From the NCBI GenBank assembly GCA_000349905.1, contig KB722741.1, positions 1,245,268 through 1,309,267 on the forward strand: a stretch of DNA of 64,000 nt. The letters are read 5' to 3'. The number at the start of each line of letters is the position of its first letter. The stretch's first letter is position 1. Below are positions 24,097 to 35,651 of this stretch, in pieces. Position numbers and translations under genes: made by a program. The stretch is from Volvariella volvacea V23 (Eukaryota > Basidiomycota > Agaricomycetes > Agaricales > Pluteaceae). Under the pieces are notes generated by a model. The model was not told where the DNA came from, ran no database searches, and worked only from the letters and a program-made list of their open reading frames with translations.

Positions 24097-25369
24097 TGCC
24101 CCCGCACTTGGGCCTGTCGTGGAGCTGAGACGGAGGAAGTAAATGTCAAGAGTGGAATTGAAAGTGGAAAGCCAAGACTTGATTTTATCTGCAGGAATGG
24201 GAGGGGACGATAAGGGCTATTCCGACCACAAGGGTCAGGGTGCAAGTCCATCAATGATGACGGCACAGATACCACACGATGACAAGACTGCTATGAAATA
24301 ATCTTCGATGGAAGCCTTTTGCATGGGTCGTCGTAGGGTCAGCAAACTTACTGGCGCACCTGGTTACCACCACAAGCAAGTGCGTCGTTGGCTGGTGGTT
24401 GGCAGCGGCGTGACGTAGTCAGGTTTAATTTTTCTCGGACAGTCCACCCGTTGGAGGGATATCCACTCCTGATGGACATGAAACCGAGTTCACTGGGCAC
24501 TCTTGAGGTCTAGTTTCTGTGACGGTACGAATTTAGGTGCTGGTTTTGCTATCATGTGGCCTTTCTGCTGTAACACGTCTCCCCTCGGCCCCGACAATTC
24601 GGGTCCCACATCTGGCCCTCACAAGTAGAATTGCAAAAAACGCTTCCCAGCACCAGAGTGCCTCGGGCCTGAGTTTGAATCCGATGACCGCACTGGGGAG
24701 TGGCGAAACACTTCTCCATAGAACACCACAACAGTCCTATGTGTGCGCCGCAGAGGTCGCAATTCGTCAACTACATCAGCGAATAAGCACAACTCAATCC
24801 CATTGGCGGTGCAAGGGCCAGCGGGAGAGGAAGAACGACTTGCCATTTCGATGCTAGCACCCCCACAGACGCCACAATCTCTCCATTGTGAATGTAGACG
24901 GACTTTCGGGCACTACGCGTGCCTAGAAGCACACAAACTTGCAAAGCTTACAGGGAAGTAAGAGCAGTATTTTTATTGAAGCAGGTTCTGCCAAAGGGGT
25001 TTGGGCTTGTCCGAATTGCGTGGAAAGATCCTTGTGGCGCACGGGAAGCCTGAGAATGAAGAATACATTCCACGGTGCCTGAAACCCTCACATGGGAATT
25101 ACGGTATCTGCAGAGATTGTACTAATACCTTTGGGTTCGCTGATCTTGAATCAATAGGTGTATAAGGTTTGTCAGATCTCGGGAAGGGCATACGCTGTAC
25201 GCAGAACTTAATGCAGAAGCAAGTTGATAGGACGCGATAGGTCCGAAACAGATAGGACATTCTACAAAATACAAACAAAAGGGTAGAATAAATACAAGAA
25301 GCTAATAAAAATGAGCAATGATACAAGACTTCACGCAACTGATAATCGAGATTACCCACCCCATCTAGC
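24097..25369. other. intergenic region between two DUF6533-type genes
   Basis: No confident gene. A plus-strand frame at 24743-24961 contains a short Cys/His patch (LHCECRRTFGHYACLEAHK) that looks faintly finger-like, but it lacks flanking exons and support. Confidence 0.4.
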
Positions 25370-27013
25370 TCATATGTCATCATCAGGATTAGTTTCTGAC
25401 ACGAGCCAATCATCCTGCCGTCGAGTTTCTGCTTGGAGACTTGTCGGGTTGGTAAGTTCGGTCAGGGAAAATTTCTCCGTGATGTCTCTGCGGCGGCTAG
25501 GATTGGATGCCTTGAGTGCCAAAATTCTGATGGTCGAATGAATGAGTCACGTAAAAACCCAAGAAGAGATATCAGGATTAGCATGTGATGATTGGGCTCC
25601 ACATGGGGAGGGAGAAGGGAGAAATGATCCGTACACTCTGCATGCCTGCATGAGAAATGTCAGGTTGAAGTTTACATCGAATGTACAGCGTCTAGGGCTG
25701 TGAAATTTGGATCACGACTTACAATGATATTGGACAAAATGGGTGCAATCGGGACCCCTACATTGGCGAAGGATTGTTGCCTGTGAGCGAATCGGATGTG
25801 GTTGCTGATAAACATCACAGCAGGGAGGAGTAGCACGAAGAGCCGGCACATACGTGAAAAAAATTGCAGTCGATGAGATATGGATGCTCGTGATCACTGC
25901 GAAAAAAAGGACTCCTGGCTGCAGTTTAGAGGGGTGGAGGGCGAAAAGGGGCAGAGCTGTAAGCTATACCTTGGGTTACAAAATGTCGCACAATAGATAG
26001 ATGGCGGATGGATTCCCGGAGACAATACTAGCAATACTTGAGTCAGAACGCAGGACGTCCAATTACGAGCTAGACACACATAGATTATAAGCCCTAGGCA
26101 AATCAGGTTCCCAACCGCGGTTGTTGTCTAATCTGCATATGAGCATGGCTTGACTCTGGGATTTGAAGGGTACTTACAAACCATGTCTAGGTGGTTCATG
26201 CTTTACTTCAGTGTTCGGGAGAAAAGGTGGAGTCAGGCTTACCACAATTTTGGGATATCGAGTTGGGTCATTGCAATCCGGAAGACAAGGCACTTCTCGA
26301 AGTACTTTGTACCACATTATCGGGAGTGGGTCCATCCCAATGAAGGTGAATGCAGTGCTGACTGTTATGGCAATGTAGCTAACACACAGAAGCAACAACA
26401 CCCAGCGTTGCCTCACAAGCGCGTAGGTGCGTATCATCATAACAGCTATGATGTTAGAAGAACCAGGGTCATGGTTAATAATTAAGGTGCCGGCCCCACA
26501 TGGGTTAAGTACCTTGTGGGAATAGTTGCTGAGGGGGAGCAGCGAGAATTTAGTATGAGTCTGTTTGTGATGACGTGTGTCGCTTACAAGCGGAATTAAT
26601 AGCGCGTACACTAGTTGGAGTGCAGATTTGCATTCCTCGTAGGTAATGTGCCCGACGTACGTCCACGCAACTAAGGGCGCCACTACCATCGGAGTATACC
26701 TGCAAAGTAGGTAGGCGACTTTGATGAGGGACCAGGGCGCCGAATATATCTGAATGGTGGCCTTAGTCGAATCAAGAGACAAGAGGGCGATGTCCCCACT
26801 AGATCTACTTCGTCGTCAAACCTATTTGCGACAACTGTCAGTAGTAGCGATGGGATTGGTGACTAAAACTCACTTGATAGCCCACTCGTAATACTGTAGG
26901 CAGAGAGTCGCCAGAACTGCGCAGGTTGTCTGCCTAATGGCATTCAACTTGAGCTCTATGTGTGGTACGCCCAGCAGAGAGAAAATCGCATCGATAAGTG
27001 GGTCAATAGGCAT
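25370..27013 (-). CDS. multi-pass membrane protein, DUF6533 type (paralog)
   Basis: The ATG at 27013 opens MPIDPLIDAIFSLLGVPHIE and RQTTCAVLATLCLQYYEWAI. A small exon (FDDEVDL) is followed by IYSAPWSLIKVAYLLCRYTP, MVVAPLVAWTYVGHITYEE and QLVYALLIPL, then IIAVMMIRTYALVRQRWVLL and LLCVSYIAITVSTAFTFIG. The 3' part includes VGVPIAPILSNIIV, ILALKASNPSRRRDITEKFS and LTELTNPTSLQAETRRQD, and ends SETNPDDDI at the TGA at 25370-25372. The helix order and the tiny second exon match the neighbour at 22,574-24,096, so the two arose by duplication. No function is known; membrane location is inferred from hydrophobicity. The exons between about 25,700 and 26,160 are less certain than the rest. Confidence 0.7.
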
Positions 27014-27562
27014 TGCGGATGCAAAACGTTTCACTTTGCCATCCGATCTTTATGGTACTACAAAAGAGGGCATGGCCGGCGTCAGGGTAAGAATGAAGGT
27101 GGGAGCGAGTCTAAATTTCCCGAATAGTCGAAGACCAAAAACTAGCAAAACAGGAGGGACCCCATGGGTTGATTGATCTGCGGATCAGCATTGAAGCTTG
27201 TCCCGCAGACCGAAGCTCAGATTACAGTGTCCGAAGGCCAGTGAAGATGCAAACAGCTGGGAACAATCAGAGGCCTGCATCACGCTGGAGCGATTGTTCG
27301 GACCGAGCATGACGATTGAAATTTGAAAGGCCAGGGCATCCCCTTGGCCAGCCTGGCTTGATACCTGCATTTGCCACATAACGGCACAGATCTTCGGTCT
27401 CGCAGACAGGAAAGAGGATGGTGATAGCAATTAAGGCGTGGCGGTAACAACCGAAACGCGCTCCCTTTAATTGCCGGGCACGCCAACAGACCGGCCCTAA
27501 ACGATCACGTGACTTTGTTGTCTCCTGGCGAGTTGAAGCCCTGCGCGACTCAGACGGCCAGC
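27014..27562. other. divergent intergenic region
   Basis: Lies between the 5' ends of the DUF6533 gene (minus) and the BRCT gene (plus). Open frames on the minus strand are shadows without exon partners. No TATA box is evident. Confidence 0.45.
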
Positions 27563-30500
27563 ATGAAGCGACGACAAAACAAGTCTCATAAAGTAGGTGG
27601 GACTGTGGTCTATTTGATCTGCTGCTTAACATGTGCAGGTTCCAGGCGTCAAGCTTCGGCCAGCACAGGAGGGTTCATACAAGTCGGTGGCTGCGCGACA
27701 GACGGCATCCCTACATCTAGTCGAGGACAGCCAAGTAGGAAGTGATGACACTGCAATATACGACACTTGTCCGAGGCCTTTCAGGGGTGTCGTCCTATGT
27801 GCCACCGGGATTCCAGACAAGGTGCGTAGTCGGTCTACTTGGAGCCAGCATCGGTCATTCACACGCTACTAGCCCACACTTTTCAAGCAAGCCATAGAAT
27901 TGGGGGCGGTGACTTTGCCAGTTTTCACGGACAAAGTTACGCACCTTGTAGCAGCTGAGCACGGGAGCCCGAAATACTATGTAAGGATGGCGTTTCGGCC
28001 ATGGAACGAGACCTGATATCGTAGATGCTATAGTGCGCAGTGCAGCGAAAAGTGCCCGTTCTCATGCCTTCTTGGATTACTGAGAGCTACCAGACATGGT
28101 TGAAAGGAGATGATGTCGATTTGGAGGAGGTAAAGCTCTCCTTTGCCTGGGAATTCCAAGCCCGCTCACAGTGACCCGACCGTAGAGCATTAGACACCAC
28201 CGTCTACCAATCTTTTCTGGCGTAGTTCTTTCATTATCGGGTGTTGACGACCCGAAGCTTAGCCGGCAGATAGAACGCCAGCTAACGAAGCACCACGGCA
28301 CCTTTATGAAAAACCTTGAGCGTCCTGTTCGTGTGACACATCTGCTGTGTTCTGGGGACGAGGACACGGAGAAGATGCGCTATGCGGAAAAATTCAACAA
28401 AAATGGCGAAGCAAACATACATTTGGTCTGGGAAGAGTGGTTCTGGGATTCAATAGAATTCGGGGGTAGGTGGTTTCCTATTGAAGTCTGGTGTTTATAC
28501 GGGCCATGAACTAGGATCATAGGCCGATTTGACGAGTCTGCATACCAAGCCCGCTGCCCTCGACCTGAACGAAAAACTATTGAAGAGTGTATGCCACAAA
28601 ATTTATGTTCCCTAGATGCTTATTGAAAATTTTTCATTAGCCGTAACACCCCCACCATCTTCTGTTCCACCAGCCTCTTCGTCCGGTCCGACAACCACTT
28701 CCGAGAATTCCAAGTCGTCATCCTCTGTCCCACCGCAACAGGAGGATCTCGATGAGGAGGTGGCCAGCAAAAAACAAATACCTGCCGTGGCTCTACATTT
28801 GTGGAGTAGCTTACTCAAAATGAGAGGCTATGACCTTCAGGATGGCAGGCTACTTCGGAGCCCATCAAAACCTAAACCCGCAAAGGGCGCCAACATTCCA
28901 GCTTACGAAGACCTGGAAGACGGGCAGCCGCTACCTGGGAAAAGCGTAATCTCTTCATTTCGAAGAACGAATTCCTTTGCCCCTGTCGAGTCCAAGGCGG
29001 CCTCCAGTGGACGTCAGCCATTCAAACGGACAACGACGAACACGGCATTGTTCCAAGCACAAGCACAAGCACAAGACAACCCAGTGGCTAAATCTGTGTT
29101 GCAGCCTTTTGAGAAAGTTGGGGAGACATCTGCTGCTGGTGCCGTTGCCCCTCCTTCGGCGTCCGCTGATTCGCGGCAGCCTGAGCCTTCGAGGATTTTC
29201 AACGGTCTGCGATTCTTCCCCCGTGGGGAGGCTCGTAGTGCCACCGTCAAGACGGCGATAGCAGAAAGAGGTGGCACTCTCGTTTCAGAAGTCGAAAATG
29301 AGCACGACGTGGACTACATAATCGTGCGCCTAGTCAGGTATGTCCCTGAGGTCCAGTTGCGCATTGGGTTACCGACGAATTTTGTTTTAGTGGCAGCAAG
29401 TTGTACCGGGAAGAAGCGGATGATGGGTTGCGCGGAAAGTATCGAACTGAATGTTGGCTGGAACGGTGCCTGTTCGAGGATAGGATATGTACTCCTGATG
29501 AGCACATAACATTCCTCCCACTTGCTGTTGAATTGCCTATCATCGGTATGTCACCTGGTGCCCTCATTCCACCGAGGAATTCTAACGACCGTGAAGGTAC
29601 GGAGCACATCAACCTGAGCACATCCGGTTTCGACCAGTCAGAACTCTGCTGGCTATCGAGATTGCTTCGCGCATTAGGTTCGTTACCTCACCCGGGGACT
29701 TGCACGCCCCCAGAGAACTCTGATCTGAAACTAACCTCTCACCCCCGAAGGTATCAATCTTGCAAAATCTTTCTCACGTCGTTCCACACTTTTGCTCTGC
29801 CCATCAGGGACAGGGGCTAAATACGACAAGGCCAAGGAATGGAAGATCCCCGTAATTGGAATGGCCTGGTTGTGTGCTTTGATCGAGCAGGCGCAAGTCC
29901 CATCGGCGGAGGCTTATGAGGTACCACCTGGAGGTGAAACGCAGGCGTTGCCAACACACCCGCAGGCAGGGACAGGGGAGAGAGTGGCGAGGGAAGAACC
30001 AGCAGCGAGGCAGAATGTAACGATAGACGCCAAGGGGAAGGGTAAAGCGAGAGCAGACGAAAACTTTAACGACATAACGAACAGTAAGTTGAACACCTCA
30101 TTCCTGATCTCCCGTTTTGTACAAGTGCCAACCTTCTTTTGCACCAGGCAATGATAGATCAAACGTACCTAATAACCGACCGGCAAGCCCGAAGAAGCTT
30201 CAGAAGTTAACGAGTACGATACCCTCCCGACCAACGTCCCCCCAGAAAGCTTCGATATTCGGAAAACCGGACGAAGCACTGCTGAGATCTATACTCCCTC
30301 CTCCACTAAGCCACTCAACATCCTCCTCCTCTACATCGTCCGCCACATCATCTACCAGCTCGTTCAAATTGGACCCGAATGCTCAGCTACTCCGTACACC
30401 CCGCCGCTCTCAACAGAGTAAGACAGGGAAGGGGGATCCGCCCACGAGACCAAACTCTGCTGCATCCACACCAACGCGAACCCCAGGAGGTCGCGTTAGG

Positions 30501-31229
30501 AGTCGCAGCCAATTCCTGTCGTCGCAGAACCAGCTGTCTCAAAACCAACCGTCGCAACGCCAAGTACCTTCATCAAGGTCTCCATCCCCTATGAAGATGC
30601 CACCCAAGGCAAATGAAGCAAAGCGCCGCCCTATATCAAGGTCGCCTACCAAGGTCATCGTAGACCCTGATGCGGCCAAGGCGTTGCAGGATAGCATCAC
30701 TAGTTTGCTTGGGAAGAGACCGTCGGAAGAAGATGCTGGCGCCACTTCTGGTGGTAGTGGCGCTGCGGGGAGAAAACGCCCAAGACCGCAGAGAATCAAA
30801 GTTCGTCTTGAAGTTTCAAATCGTCCTCTTATCTGTTATCTAACCGATCGCTTGCAGCCTGCAACACGGCAGACCACCGCTGATTTAGTAACGTCACTGC
30901 CAAGTTTCGACGCTGCTCTGGCTGCTGTTACCTCTGACATCAAGTCCATTACAAGCCCCTTTGAGCCATTTGGTGGTGACACTAGCGTTACGTCTGATTC
31001 ACGACTTAGAGCAGGTGGTTCACCTGGTGCCATGCTCAATGGGGAAGGAGAATCCGGTATTAGGGTGATGTATGAAGATCCCCAGCAGGTGGACGAAAGG
31101 AAGCGGTTGATGAATCTATTGAAAAGCCAGGTGGACGGAGGTAATGAGGAGGATAGAGTGGGGATCGAGCAAGAGAGGCCGGTGAGAGAGATGAGGCCGA
31201 GAAGGAGTTTGAGGAATGCGGCGTTTTGA
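27563..31229 (+). CDS. multi-BRCT replication/checkpoint protein (Dpb11/Rad4/TopBP1 type)
   Basis: Starts MKRRQNKSHK. BRCT1 begins near residue 56 (PRPFRGVVLCATGIPDK) and runs through FKQAIELGAVTLPVFTDKV, THLVAAEHGSPKYY and LMPSWITESYQTWLKGDD. BRCT2 follows at once (HHRLPIFSGVVLSLSGVDD, RPVRVTHLLCSGDEDTEKM, HLVWEEWFWDSIEFGGRFDE). After a Ser/Pro linker, BRCT3 starts SRIFNGLRFFPRGEARSATV with RTECWLERCLFEDRICTPDE. BRCT4 is SGFDQSELCWLSRLLRALG, then STLLLCPSGTGAKYDKAKEW and KIPVIGMAWLCALIEQ. Two BRCT pairs and a long basic, Ser/Pro-rich tail with SPTK and SPSP sites (likely kinase targets) match the scaffold that recruits replication initiators and activates the ATR checkpoint kinase in the nucleus. 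The intron at about 28,592-28,644 overlaps an in-frame stop, which splicing removes. Ends RPRRSLRNAAF. Confidence 0.85.
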
Positions 31230-32009
31230 TTTTTTTTCTTCAAGTTGTCTGAGGGATGGTGTTCATGGCACTAAGTGGCCATGGAAAGCTGTTGAGCTTG
31301 GATACCATGACGGTGGGTCCCGGATTGCTGTTAGGGATGGCGGTGGTTGTGCTGCTATTTGGGGATCTATTGTATGTTTAGTTATTGGTTAATTATGTGT
31401 ATGCTTTGATTCATGGAACTGGCGTTGTACATGCGTGTTGTGTTCAGCCCGCTCGACCACCTGCTTATTACAGTCATCAGCGTAACAGCACCATGAATAC
31501 TGCTGCACAGTAAGAATAATAAATTAAAACATAGTACGTCAGCGCAATGTCTGGGTGCAGTACGAATGACATGAGGTGCCTCATGGGGATGAGCGGTTAG
31601 ATGATAAGCGAGCAGGTCCAAAAGGCTATTTTTGTCGTCATGCCCGTCTTGTTCACCACCGCTGGCGTGACAGGAGCCAAAACTGCATTAACTATTTGAC
31701 CAGGTACAATGGGGGAGGGGAATATTTAATACTGAAAGGAGGAAAGGAGTGATAACTATGAACCAGACAAAAGGGGGTGACAGGTGAGCTGACAGATATG
31801 AAGAACAGAGAGTGTGATGGGGGTGCCCGGTGGTGCCTAGGCAGTTGAGAGTCCAAACATACTGCAATGGCGAGAAAGACAAACAGGGGGATGAGTTAAA
31901 TGAGCAACATAATCCTAGTCATAGGTGGTATTATGGTATGATGAGTCGAGGATATCCCTAGATAAAGCGCAACGGCCGCCACGATCCACAGCCCGGATCA
32001 AGCCCCTCC
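31230..32009. other. convergent intergenic region
   Basis: 3' flanks of the BRCT gene and the following minus-strand membrane protein. AT-rich stretches are present and I see no gene. Confidence 0.5.
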
Positions 32010-33004
32010 TCAGACGTAGATTGTACCTGGAGCACCTGGCCCGGTCGTCTGAGGAGTTTGCTGGGGGTATCCGTTCCCAGAGAACTGAGGCATCTGCGTA
32101 ACGAATCCGACGCTCTGCGCACCAGTCGAGTGGGGTGAGACCATCGCGGATGCTCTGAAACCCGAGTCGTGTTGGGGCACGGACGTAGGGCCGCCGCCCA
32201 TCTGCGATACCGGGTTTGCGTAGGCTGCTGTAGCGTTTGCCTTTTGGCGCTTTTCCTTTTGGCCGCGGATGAAGAAGAACGCGAGGACGGCGATGAGACC
32301 GAGGATGACGATGGCGAGGCCGACGCCGACGCCGATGGCGGTCTTGTTGGATCCGCTGTCTGAGGAGGAGTTTTGGGCGCCGGCGACTGGCTCGTCGCTT
32401 GCTGTGTAGCTGTTTGGGCGGAAAGGAATGGAAGGAAAAGGAAAGGACAGGGGCGATTGACAGGGCGAACGGTTGGTCAACATTTAGACTAGTGGCGGAA
32501 CAAGAGAAAAGCAGAAAAAAAAACGACACTTACATGAAGGCGTCTACGCTGACATAGCCAGTGTCTCCATCGTATGTTCCAGGATACATCAGCAAAGTAT
32601 GCTCCGTGTTTGTGAGGTTTTCAGCACTCCATACGACACGGGATCGCAGAGCAGTTCCAGTTGGACTTGTAATATCGACTTGCTCAAACGGCCGCTCATC
32701 GAGTTGGAACCACATGTTTTCTTTCTCCTCGAACTGGGGAATTGTGAAATAGACAGCAACACCTGGAGAGCGCGCACCCACAAAGTCATTATCGCAGCCC
32801 CATCTCGAGTGATAGCAGCAAAAACGTACCAGTGAATTTGAATTCAACGTGGGCTCCCAGTCTGGCCGAGCAGTATGCATACGTCAAATCATGAGCATAT
32901 GCAGCAAGACCGTTGTCTTCATTCCATCCCGTTCCGTTGCAAAGAGGTGGGTAATAGTGGATGGCGGTGTTATTGACATTATCAACGGTAATGTTGGTCA
33001 ACAT
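32010..33004 (-). CDS. single-pass membrane protein with extracellular domain (tandem copy 1)
   Basis: The ATG at 33004 gives MLTNITVDNVNNTAIHYYPP and LCNGTGWNEDN with no classical signal peptide. Exon 2 is VAVYFTIPQFEEKENMWFQL, DERPFEQVDITSPTGTALRS, ENLTNTEHTLLMYPG and DGDTGYVSVDAFM, a beta-rich domain ending in the VSVDAF strand seen in basidiomycete surface proteins of this build. Exon 3 holds one strongly hydrophobic helix (IVILGLIAVLAFFFI) followed by a basic stop-transfer (RGQKEKRQK) and a ~100-residue Gln/Gly/Pro-rich cytoplasmic tail ending TGPGAPGTIYV. The next gene is a paralog with the same three parts. No enzymatic motif is visible; a carbohydrate-binding or cell-wall-sensing role is only an inference from architecture. 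Confidence 0.75.
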
Positions 33005-33747
33005 GGTTGTTGTACACTTTGGGTATCACGACACCGACAAGAAATGGAGGGGGGATAGAGGTTTAGATGGAGTCGAAACTTGGAGAACGCCCGTAAGCCT
33101 GTTGATGGAAGAGGGCAAACGCCAAACCCGGCTTCCCAACCCATCATGCGGCCAGGCCATTTTGAAGTAGGGTTACGATGGGCGCTGTGTTAAGGGTCCA
33201 CCGGTGTGCCTGCCAAGAAATCTCTCTTTGGTATAATAATGCGAGTCACAAGAACGTTAGCGTTCTCGACGTGATCCCGAGGTCCGCTCGTGATGTTTAG
33301 CACGTCAATCCCACCACGAATCTCGCACTGCAATCATGATGGATTCACGATAGGCAGTGGGTCGTGCTATTTTTTGCTATGGGTTGTGGCGGCAGTGTTG
33401 TTTAGCAAGGCCTTGGATGAATGCTGTGGGAAGATTGGCTGTGATGATGGTATTGATGTTAAACAAGGTTAACATTTGACAATTTCGGCCTCGTCGCGAC
33501 TTCTAGCGGGCTTGGTGGTTTTGCTGTCCAAGTGCTTGCAACACCGCTAACCATGGAGATATTGTCATTGGCACTACAATAGATAATAAACGAAAGACTG
33601 ATAATCTCACAAAGGAACGTTTTAACTATAGGCAAACTAACTGCTGGAGAACAGTATTGTAATTAAAACAGTCCAAGCTATAAGCAAAGAACAGGGAACG
33701 CCATAGGTATCAATAGGGAGCCACGAAAAGCATGCTACGCAATCGCT
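33005..33747. other. intergenic region between tandem paralogs
   Basis: Contains the promoter of copy 1 and the 3' flank of copy 2. No gene is evident. Confidence 0.5.
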
Positions 33748-34700
33748 TTAGACATAGGCTGTCGTCGAATTGGGGTTGGCGGTTCCGGGTGCACCAGGTT
33801 GGACATAATTCTGTTGAGGAACTGCGAGCGTTGTGCTTTGAACTTGACTGGGTGGTGCAGCACCACTGTATAGCGCCATTGCTGGATCGGGCATAACAAC
33901 AGCAGATTGGCGGTAGTCGGTGTAGGGAGCATATTGGCTCATATTGGACATATTTGCGCTGCTGTCGATTCCTGGTGAGGGTGCAAGGAAAGGCTGGGTT
34001 GATTGGCCTGCTGGTGACGATGGGACAGCATTTTCCTTCTTCTTTTGCAGGAACATCCATACTCCAACACCAATCAGCATGAGGACGACGACACCCAATC
34101 CGACTCCAACACCGATGGCGACAGGTCGATTGGATGAGCTGGAAGAAGAGACAGGGGTAGCACCATTGTCATCAATGGGTGGTTGGTCGCTGAGGGTTAC
34201 GCTAAGGAAACCATGATTGTCAATCGAGGATCAAATCCGGGGAAGAATAGTCATACATGAAAGAATCAACGGTGACGAAGCCCATAGAGCCATTGTAAGC
34301 ACCAGGAACCATCTCAAGGGTATGTTTCCTGTTCTCGAGGTTGTCGGCACGCCATAGCACTTCAGACCGCTGGGCCAGTCCGTTTGTTGAAGTAAGGTCG
34401 ATCTCCTCAAAGGCCGCATTGTCGAGGCTCACATACATCGTATCGCGAGTCTCGTATCGAGGAGCCTGGAAGTATACGGCAACGCCTAGCAATTCTGTCA
34501 GCCAAGCAAGGATAGGGCAAAATAGCGCCCGCACCAGTGAATCTGAAAACTGCACGAGCAAAGTTCCGGCCTGAGCAAAAGGTGAAGGAGCCTCCAGAGG
34601 CATCACTGGTCTGACTTTCCGCCCATCCTGTACCATCGCAGAGAGGTGGGTAGTAATGGATCAATGTTGTGTTGGTATTTTCGATGGTGATGTTCTGCAT
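33748..34700 (-). CDS. single-pass membrane protein with extracellular domain (tandem copy 2)
   Basis: Same design as the gene at 32,010-33,004. N-terminal MQNITIENTNTTLIHYYPPL, CDGTGWAESQTSDASGG and RAVFRFTG match copy 1, and exon 2 (VAVYFQAPRYETRDTMYVSL, DNAAFEEIDLTSTNGLAQRS, LEMVPGAYNGSMGFVTVDSF) aligns along its length. Exon 3 carries the membrane helix (VVVLMLIGVGVWMFL), a basic stop (QKKKE) and a tail ending PNSTTAYV. The shared start HYYPPLC-GTGW, the shared VAVYF and the shared PGAPGT near the C-terminus show tandem duplication; the tails have diverged most. Same direction, about 740 bp apart. Function unknown. Confidence 0.75.
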
Positions 34701-35651
34701 GGCGGTGAGGTGGGAGAGGAAACCGAAGGATGATCAACCGCTTTGGGCGCCGGTCTTTTGCAACAACAGTACAAATGGACCCTTAGATCCAACGTGCCTT
34801 GCCAAGCCCTGGGATCATCCGCCACCAAAATTCGAACAATTTGATGGAGTAACAGGCTGTGTGACTCGTGCGATCCATCATTTCTCCAATCAAGCCAAAG
34901 TCAGTTGGCAGTGTCCTGGGTGTCCTCCCTCGGGCAATGGCCCCAGTGGGTGAGCTGGAGGACTCTGGGTGGTCCCCGGCTGCTGATCTCGAATTTTTAG
35001 TTCCTCCTGTCAAATAAAGTTCGTCAAATGGTGCTGGGATCGCCCGGATTTCGGAATTGTTGGCTTTGCAGGCTGATGCCAAATAAACCCCAACACCCTG
35101 GGCGCAATGATGTTAGGAGGTCGCCTGACAACCTGGTAACGCGTTGCACCGCCAGCACTGCAGCCTGCAGGTAATAAATCCCCGCAATGGTTGATAATCC
35201 CCACCCAGCGCTCTTCGTTCCATCAAATCACGTTCACACCGGAAAACCTGGCATAGGCTGACCTTCCTATGTCATCGGCGAGGGGTAGGTCCAACACCTG
35301 AAAGGCGAGGAGACATACAAAATGTTCATGGCAAAAGAACTATAGCTCGTTTTGGTAATGAACGTTTGACCCCGCGTCACTTGCCAACAGAATGTCTTCC
35401 ACCATCCGCTTCTCAACCATCCATCCTGTCAATCCGCCCTATTATCTATAGGGGCCTGCCACTGCCAGTGAGCGTATCGGGCTTAGCTTGCCATCGTCGG
35501 GGCAGTACCAGCTCCGGTAGTTTTGGAGCATTTATAACGGGACTAGATTTAGCAATACAATCAGTGCCCAAAGTACTACCGCTCGTTGATCAGTCTGTAA
35601 GTACCCGTTGCCCGCGCGAGGGCATGATCTCATCGAAACACAGGAAACATC
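34701..35651. other. intergenic region upstream of the phosphodiesterase gene
   Basis: Divergent promoter of copy 2 and the PLC-like gene. A plus-strand open frame overlapping 35,366-36,040 is a shadow lacking an ATG and is not annotated. Whether a 5' exon of the phosphodiesterase lies here is uncertain; the tested joins hit stops. Confidence 0.45.

Noticed and set aside
24743..24961. Cys/His patch LHCECRRTFGHYACLEAHK
   Set aside because: Spacing does not fit a zinc finger clearly and the frame stands alone.
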